The notes below the pieces were generated by a model, which was not told the origin of the DNA, searched no databases, and was given only the letters and a program-made list of their open reading frames with translations. Source: Nocardioides terrae (GTDB lineage: Bacteria > Actinomycetota > Actinomycetes > Propionibacteriales > Nocardioidaceae). From it: 44,502 nt of DNA. A program made the position numbers and the translations under genes. The stretch is from assembly GCF_900112345.1 (NCBI RefSeq), contig NZ_FOLB01000017.1, forward strand, positions 1 through 44,502, given 5' to 3'. Shown piece by piece: positions 41,701 to 44,502 of this stretch; positions within the stretch are counted from its first letter, which is position 1; the number at the start of each line of letters is the position of its first letter.

Positions 41701-42165
41701 GATCCACATCAGCGTGCTGTCGACCGCCTCGTGGTGAACGTCTTCGACCGCCCGGCGAATCTCCGATCCGCCGAGCGCCCACAGGACAGACGCAGACTTC
41801 ACGGGTGTGAAGACGAGGTCATATCCGGCTACGGGCCGGCGTATGTCGCCGTCCTTGGTCTCGGAAGTCTTGGGGTAGGCGCGGCCGAGCTTGGTTGCCT
41901 GCTCCTCAGCCCCGTCGGCCAGCATTCTTTCTCGGTCCGGGTGGCGGCCGGCGCCGAACAGTGCCTTCATCTGCGCCTCGGACACTGTCATTCCCTGGAT
42001 GTTCAGAACCACCGATCCGTGTCCCAACCAGACGCCCGGCGGGTTACCCCGCGCGGTGTAGTAGTCCGCGAGCGACTGGCCCCGGGCGCGCCGCTCATCG
42101 GCCGACGCCACCTGCCGCGTCAGGTAGGTGTAGCCGTCGCCCGCAGTGAGCTTGTGCACGACCAT
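38785..42165 (-). CDS. MobF-family relaxase-helicase (TrwC/TraI type)
   Basis: A 1126-residue protein. The relaxase domain has catalytic Tyr candidates Y12 and Y14 in GYTYLTRQV, DLVFTPVKSASVLWAL (116-131) and the three-His metal site H184, H195 and H197 (FDHYASR...DLHTHVA). A RecD2-like helicase domain follows with GPAGAGKT (526-533) and VLVDEAGMAG (D600, E601). It would nick the transfer origin, remain covalently attached to the 5' end, and unwind the strand. The ATG at 42165 is preferred; GTG 42168 is equally possible, as the stop of the upstream gene overlaps both (GTGATG). It is the strongest evidence that this element transfers single-stranded DNA. Confidence 0.94.
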   Translation of the reverse strand: MVVHKLTAGDGYTYLTRQVASADERRARGQSLADYYTARGNPPGVWLGHGSVVLNIQGMTVSEAQMKALFGAGRHPDRERMLADGAEEQATKLGRAYPKTSETKDGDIRRPVAGYDLVFTPVKSASVLWALGGSEIRRAVEDVHHEAVDSTLMWIERHAAFTRVGHGGAAQIDTTGIIAAAFDHYASRSGDPDLHTHVALSNKVQGSDGKWRSLDGRVLHSLGVAASERYNTRFEDGLHRRLGVRFAERSGQAAGKRPVREIVGVPPRLTGHFSKRRAAIEDRHAELLRDYRSTHGREPSRVAQLQLAQYATLETREAKGTGKTLAEYVACWSAEATEVIGRRGLAMMLAEVTKQPTPSLTVSAEQIELTAREVVRVVSQERSTWTRWNVYAETERALRGYRFEASGLSRDDVTEAVVAVATSDQFSIRIDEPTLVAEPAALCRESDHQSVYRIHGGERYTSSEILTAEESLVAAAMAHSDAVDPLVAEAAIAVYESEDHVHLDSGQRQVVEYFATYPAALTVGIGPAGAGKTTAMRAYAAVLAADGRRLIPLASSAKAAQVLGSEVGSRAENLHKFLHEQDRDSADDWFRLGPRDVVLVDEAGMAGTLQLARLVAVAAQQGAVVRLLGDPSQLSAVEAGGALRLLDAEVGAVRLDHLHRFADPSEAEASTQLREGDPGALTFYLQDDRVRDGSRKAMRSAAYEAWAADMRAGLTSLVIVTSAQDVRALNTRARTERIVLGEVEADGVLLHDDTSAGQGDWIVTRLNLRSATCHHGREWVKNGDTWAIRKRHDDGSLTVRHVVHRGQVRLPAAYVAENVELAYASTAHRAQGVTVDTGHALVTDETTRESLYVASTRGRLRNTWYVATDDALETDTDRVPEPPRSRHELLTRVLARSGAEKAAVTTIREAHREAFSLPVLVVRYRHAWEHAAMEALACAVRTIPRHLGERILADPARKRLAFALARAAASGTEPGQLLSAAIAYDDLGAARSPAAVLTSRITDVPRELGVPDLPVTESPLPWLPAGTVGHAAWDRYLSARAHLIAARAGELGTLTAAYREQYGLTGLPPRDLGEPPPLDTAQYVAWRHARREQETTRASSRTPRQALSAPAPLPTRLPSRGTHPTR

Positions 42166-42791
42166 CACAGCTGCGGACCCGAACGCTGGGCGGTGAAGCC
42201 GGGCGCCCGGGGAAGCGACGCGACCTGGAGGGAGCGCTGGTGTCGCACCATCGGGTAGAAACCGCTCGCGCGCTCGATCTCGTGGGCGTTCAGCCCGACG
42301 TGGAGAGCCGAGTCGACCGCCCGCTCCAGATCACGATTGGCGAGCGCGGCTCGTACTCGAGCTTCTTTGAGGATGCGGAGGGCATCGGCGGGCCGAACGT
42401 GCTGCTCCTGCCAGAGTGAACGCACTAGCTCGCCAACGTCCTCGCGGTCCTCGAGCACCGCGACCTCGGCATCGGATGCCCAGAGCCGGGCCTCATCGAG
42501 ATCCTCCTGCTGGCGAAACGTCACGCGAGGGAGGAGGTCGCTGTGCCAGTGGTCGCGCGTGGCCTGGTGCATCCCGCGGTCCGCGGCAGCCCCATCGCAG
42601 ACGATTCGCCACCCGACGACCTCTGCGCCGGGCCGCGTCGCGTAGCGCGGGCGGTACGCGAGATCGTCGGCCTTGACGATCACCTGGTTGAGCGGAACGC
42701 CGCCTCCCATAACACCGGTACCTCGTCGCCCGTCACGGAACTCCGGGACCAGACGTCCCTCATGCAGACCGTCATCGGTGATCCAGCCCAT
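42165..42791 (-). CDS. Hypothetical protein upstream of the relaxase
   Basis: A 208-residue protein beginning MGWITDDGLHEGRLVPEFRD, later containing LNQVIVKADDLAYRPRYATR, DEARLWASDAEVAVLEDRED and HVGLNAHEIERASGFYPM. The family is unknown, and no membrane segment is seen. ATG 42791 with GAGG at 42797-42800 is preferred over an in-frame ATG at 42842 that lacks one. Its stop overlaps the relaxase start, so it is co-translated with the relaxase, and may be a relaxosome accessory protein. The conjugation operon seems to begin with it. Confidence 0.6.
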   Translation of the reverse strand: MGWITDDGLHEGRLVPEFRDGRRGTGVMGGGVPLNQVIVKADDLAYRPRYATRPGAEVVGWRIVCDGAAADRGMHQATRDHWHSDLLPRVTFRQQEDLDEARLWASDAEVAVLEDREDVGELVRSLWQEQHVRPADALRILKEARVRAALANRDLERAVDSALHVGLNAHEIERASGFYPMVRHQRSLQVASLPRAPGFTAQRSGPQL

Positions 42792-43166
42792 GGTGACCTC
42801 GCAGAGTCGGCCGAGGTCAGCGAATCGACCCCGTTGTTCCATTGGCTGGTGAACGCGACGACGTCGTAACCACGGAAGTAGGACGTCCGGGACGTCTTCG
42901 CTTGCGTAAAGCGTCCCCCGCTAGCGGCCACACTTCGCTCGAGAGGAAGGGGCGTGCACAGTTGGCGGGGCGTGGCCATGCCGTTTCTACCTGAGCGTCC
43001 GAGCATCGACTTGGCGCGGACCAGCAGTCAGACGGCCGCGACCGCTGCCTTAACGCGCGAGCGTTTCAATGTGGGAGGGCATGGACCTTGACACCGGGTT
43101 CGAACAGATGACACTTAAAAGGGTCAGGGTTCCCGGGCCCTGAAGCGTCAACTCACGGGAGCGCAG
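42792..43166. promoter_or_regulatory. Intergenic region: conjugation operon promoter, possible oriT, and promoter of the damaged oxidase
   Basis: Upstream of the relaxase operon and of the plus-strand oxidase remnant. A perfect palindrome ACGACGTCGT at 42858-42867 is followed by the repeat GGACGTC (42881-42887, repeated as GGGACGTC at 42890-42897). A TTGACA box at 43088-43093 could be a -35 for the plus strand, with an AT-rich CTTAAA further on. MobF oriT sites usually lie beside the relaxase gene and contain inverted repeats, so this is a candidate. No nic site can be named by eye. Confidence 0.4.
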
Positions 43167-43921
43167 ATGACTGCGAGCGCTACGGGCAGGGAAGTCCGCC
43201 ACCAACTGGCACCGGTCAGCGTGGAGTGTGAGCGTGACTCGGGCTCACGGGGGCAGGGTTCCGGCTCCGACGGACAAGTGCCGGGGCCGGTCTTGCGCGG
43301 GAAGGTCGGCGACACCTTCGCGATCGAGCTGCGAAACCTTCCCGAAGTGACTAGTAGCCATTGGCACGGCCTGCGAGTTCCGGCTGCCATGGACGGCACC
43401 GAATTAGTTCAGAAGCCCGTTCGACCGGGGCGGTCCTTCCAGTATCGGTTCTTGCTGCCTGACGCTGCGACGTTTTGGTGCCACCCCCACACCAATGAGA
43501 CCGAGCAATTGGAGAATGGGCTCTACGGCGCCTCGATCGTTCGGGGTCCTGACGAGCCTGTCCTCGATCGTGAGCGGGTGCTCATGCTCGATGACGTCAA
43601 ACTCGACAAGAGGGGCCGTTTGGCGCCCTTCGGCGGACTTCGAGGAAAGCACGACGGACGGTTCGGCAATGTCCGTCTTACGAAGGGCAGGGCTGACCTG
43701 GTGCTGGATGTCGCCGCAGGCCAGGTCGAGCGCTGGCGCTTGGTAAACACGTCGACCCGCCGCCGTACTTGTCGTGGGAAGACACTGTCAACGTGCCTGG
43801 ACAGGGCACTGTGCGCATCGCGTGGCTGCCTGACGATCGTCCCGGCAGTTGGATGTATCACTGCCACATCCTTGAGCACCATGCGGCGGGGATGATGGCG
43901 CACTTCGATGTCATTCGGTGA
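43167..43921 (+). pseudogene. Second multicopper oxidase, internally deleted and frameshifted
   Basis: The frame from ATG 43167 has HWHG (SSHWHGLRVP), WCHPHTNE and VERWRLVNTST, so the first cupredoxin domain is present. From about 43750 a different frame continues with LSWEDTVNVPGQGTVRIAWL and MYHCHILEHHAAGMM, the end of the third domain, stopping at 43921. The middle (second domain and most of the third, with the HPFH ligands) is missing. The product cannot have a complete copper centre, so it is a pseudogene. It differs from the oxidase at 7467-9245 and lacks the metal-binding inserts. Confidence 0.85.
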
Positions 43922-43939
43922 TTTAGGGAGGGATCCACC

Positions 43940-44215
43940 ATGTCAACCGCTCAACGCCTGCGGCAGACCGGTGCCTCGACTGAGGGCGCGTCGCTGCGTC
44001 TAGCCGCCAGGCTATTGCTTGCTGGCCAACTGCTCTTCATCGTCATCACTCAGTTCCACACTGGTGGCGACGCAAACAACCACGTGTCGATCTTCGCGAG
44101 GTACGCCGATAGCGGCGACTGGAAGGGTGTGCACGCCCTGCAGTTCGGTGCCATCGCGCTGCTGACGGCCGGGCTCCTGGGTCTGCCCCGAGTTTGGTTG
44201 ACACCTGACCTCTGA
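43940..44215 (+). pseudogene. Membrane protein gene cut by an IS3-family element
   Basis: The reading frame from ATG 43940 (GGGAGG upstream) encodes an N-terminal hydrophobic segment LLLAGQLLFIVITQFHTGGD, then a second near ALQFGAIALLTAGLLGL. From 44199 the sequence is that of the IS end, so the last residues (from LTPDL) and the stop at 44213-44215 come from the IS. The original protein was longer; its family (a DUF4386-like small membrane protein is possible) is not certain. Confidence 0.75.
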
Positions 44216-44502
44216 GGTTTCGGCCTCAGGCGGAAGGATGTCCCCGTGGCAAAGCCCTACCCCAAGGAGTTCCGCGACGACGTCGTGGCCGTGGCCCGCA
44301 AGGGCCAGGCGCCGCTGGCACAGATCGCGAAGGACTTCGGCGTCTCCGAAGGCTCGCTGACCAACTGGTTGAAGCAGGCCGACATCGAGGACGGCAACCG
44401 TCCCGGTATCACCGAGGACGAGCGCAAGCAGCTGCGTGAAGCGAACAAGCGGATCCGACTCTTGGAGCAGGAGAACGAGGTCCTCCGCCGTGCGGCCGCC
44501 TA
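44199..44502 (+). mobile_element. IS3-family insertion sequence, start (continues beyond window)
   Basis: The terminus TGACACCTGACCTCTGAGG begins at 44199, at the point where the membrane protein frame stops being natural, and OrfA follows 47 bases later. IS3-family elements usually begin with TGA. The element extends past the window edge. Confidence 0.7.
44246..44502 (+). CDS. IS3-family transposase OrfA, partial
   Basis: From GTG 44246 the protein reads MAKPYPKEFRDDVVAVARKG, IAKDFGVSEGSLTNWLKQAD and then a charged leucine-heptad stretch, KQLREANKRIRLLEQENEVL, running off the right edge at residue 85. This is the OrfA helix-turn-helix plus leucine zipper. It is different in sequence from the OrfA at the left edge, so the two ends of the window are not copies of one element. 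Confidence 0.88.
   Translation, partial: MAKPYPKEFRDDVVAVARKGQAPLAQIAKDFGVSEGSLTNWLKQADIEDGNRPGITEDERKQLREANKRIRLLEQENEVLRRAAA

Noticed and set aside
43096..43105. GGGTTCGAAC resembling a tRNA T-loop
   Set aside because: The flanking bases do not form a T-arm, acceptor stem or anticodon arm, so it is not a tRNA gene; a coincidence or att-like remnant at most.

Overview
The window is very GC-rich with NNC/NNG-biased codons. Its gene families (SCO6880-type type IV secretion, DUF4913, a DUF5919-like XRE regulator with NUDIX and HD partners, HelD) are characteristic of Actinomycetota; the genus cannot be named from the sequence. It reads as accessory DNA: an integrative and conjugative element or a mosaic of several, carrying cargo genes and many gene remnants, cut at both ends by two different IS3-family elements.

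Layout. 1-349 is the end of an IS3-family element (OrfA on the minus strand). 350-3457 is mostly degenerate but holds a PspC-domain protein and an APH-family phosphotransferase. 3458-6919 is an element-maintenance cassette: tyrosine integrase, excisionase, XRE-type regulator, NUDIX hydrolase and HD-domain phosphohydrolase, which recalls the regulator/nud/mdp group of actinomycete integrative elements. 7467-13746 is a minus-strand redox cargo block: multicopper oxidase with metal-binding inserts, flavin monooxygenase, membrane protein, quinone-type oxidoreductase and membrane-anchored alpha/beta hydrolase, with a small winged-helix regulator divergent from it. 14197-14690 holds transposase and epimerase remnants. 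14846-18437 is a PatB-type lyase overlapping a HelD-like helicase. 18438-21723 is a graveyard with small membrane proteins and broken HsdR and TlpA pieces.

21866-25494 is the most interesting locus: two coupled genes, one encoding a predicted PD-(D/E)xK (Cap4/DUF4297-like) nuclease fused to a P-loop STAND/NACHT-like NTPase, the other a 360-residue protein of unknown family. It has lower GC than the neighbouring genes and looks like an anti-phage or anti-plasmid defence system.

25757-42791 is one long minus-strand conjugation region with mostly overlapping stop/start codons. In transcription order: unknown protein, MobF relaxase-helicase, unknown helical protein, DnaG-like primase, two unknown proteins, small membrane protein, a lytic transglycosylase-M23-EEP nuclease fusion, VirB2-like small membrane protein, TrbL/VirB6-like channel protein, SCO6880-type protein, VirB4-like ATPase, VirD4/TraG coupling protein and a DUF4913 protein. 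The relaxase would nick and unwind the DNA, the coupling protein and the VirB4-like ATPase would drive export, the TrbL- and VirB2-like proteins would form the channel, and the secreted fusion would open peptidoglycan.

43167-44502 holds a second, internally deleted multicopper oxidase, then a membrane-protein gene cut by another IS3-family element.
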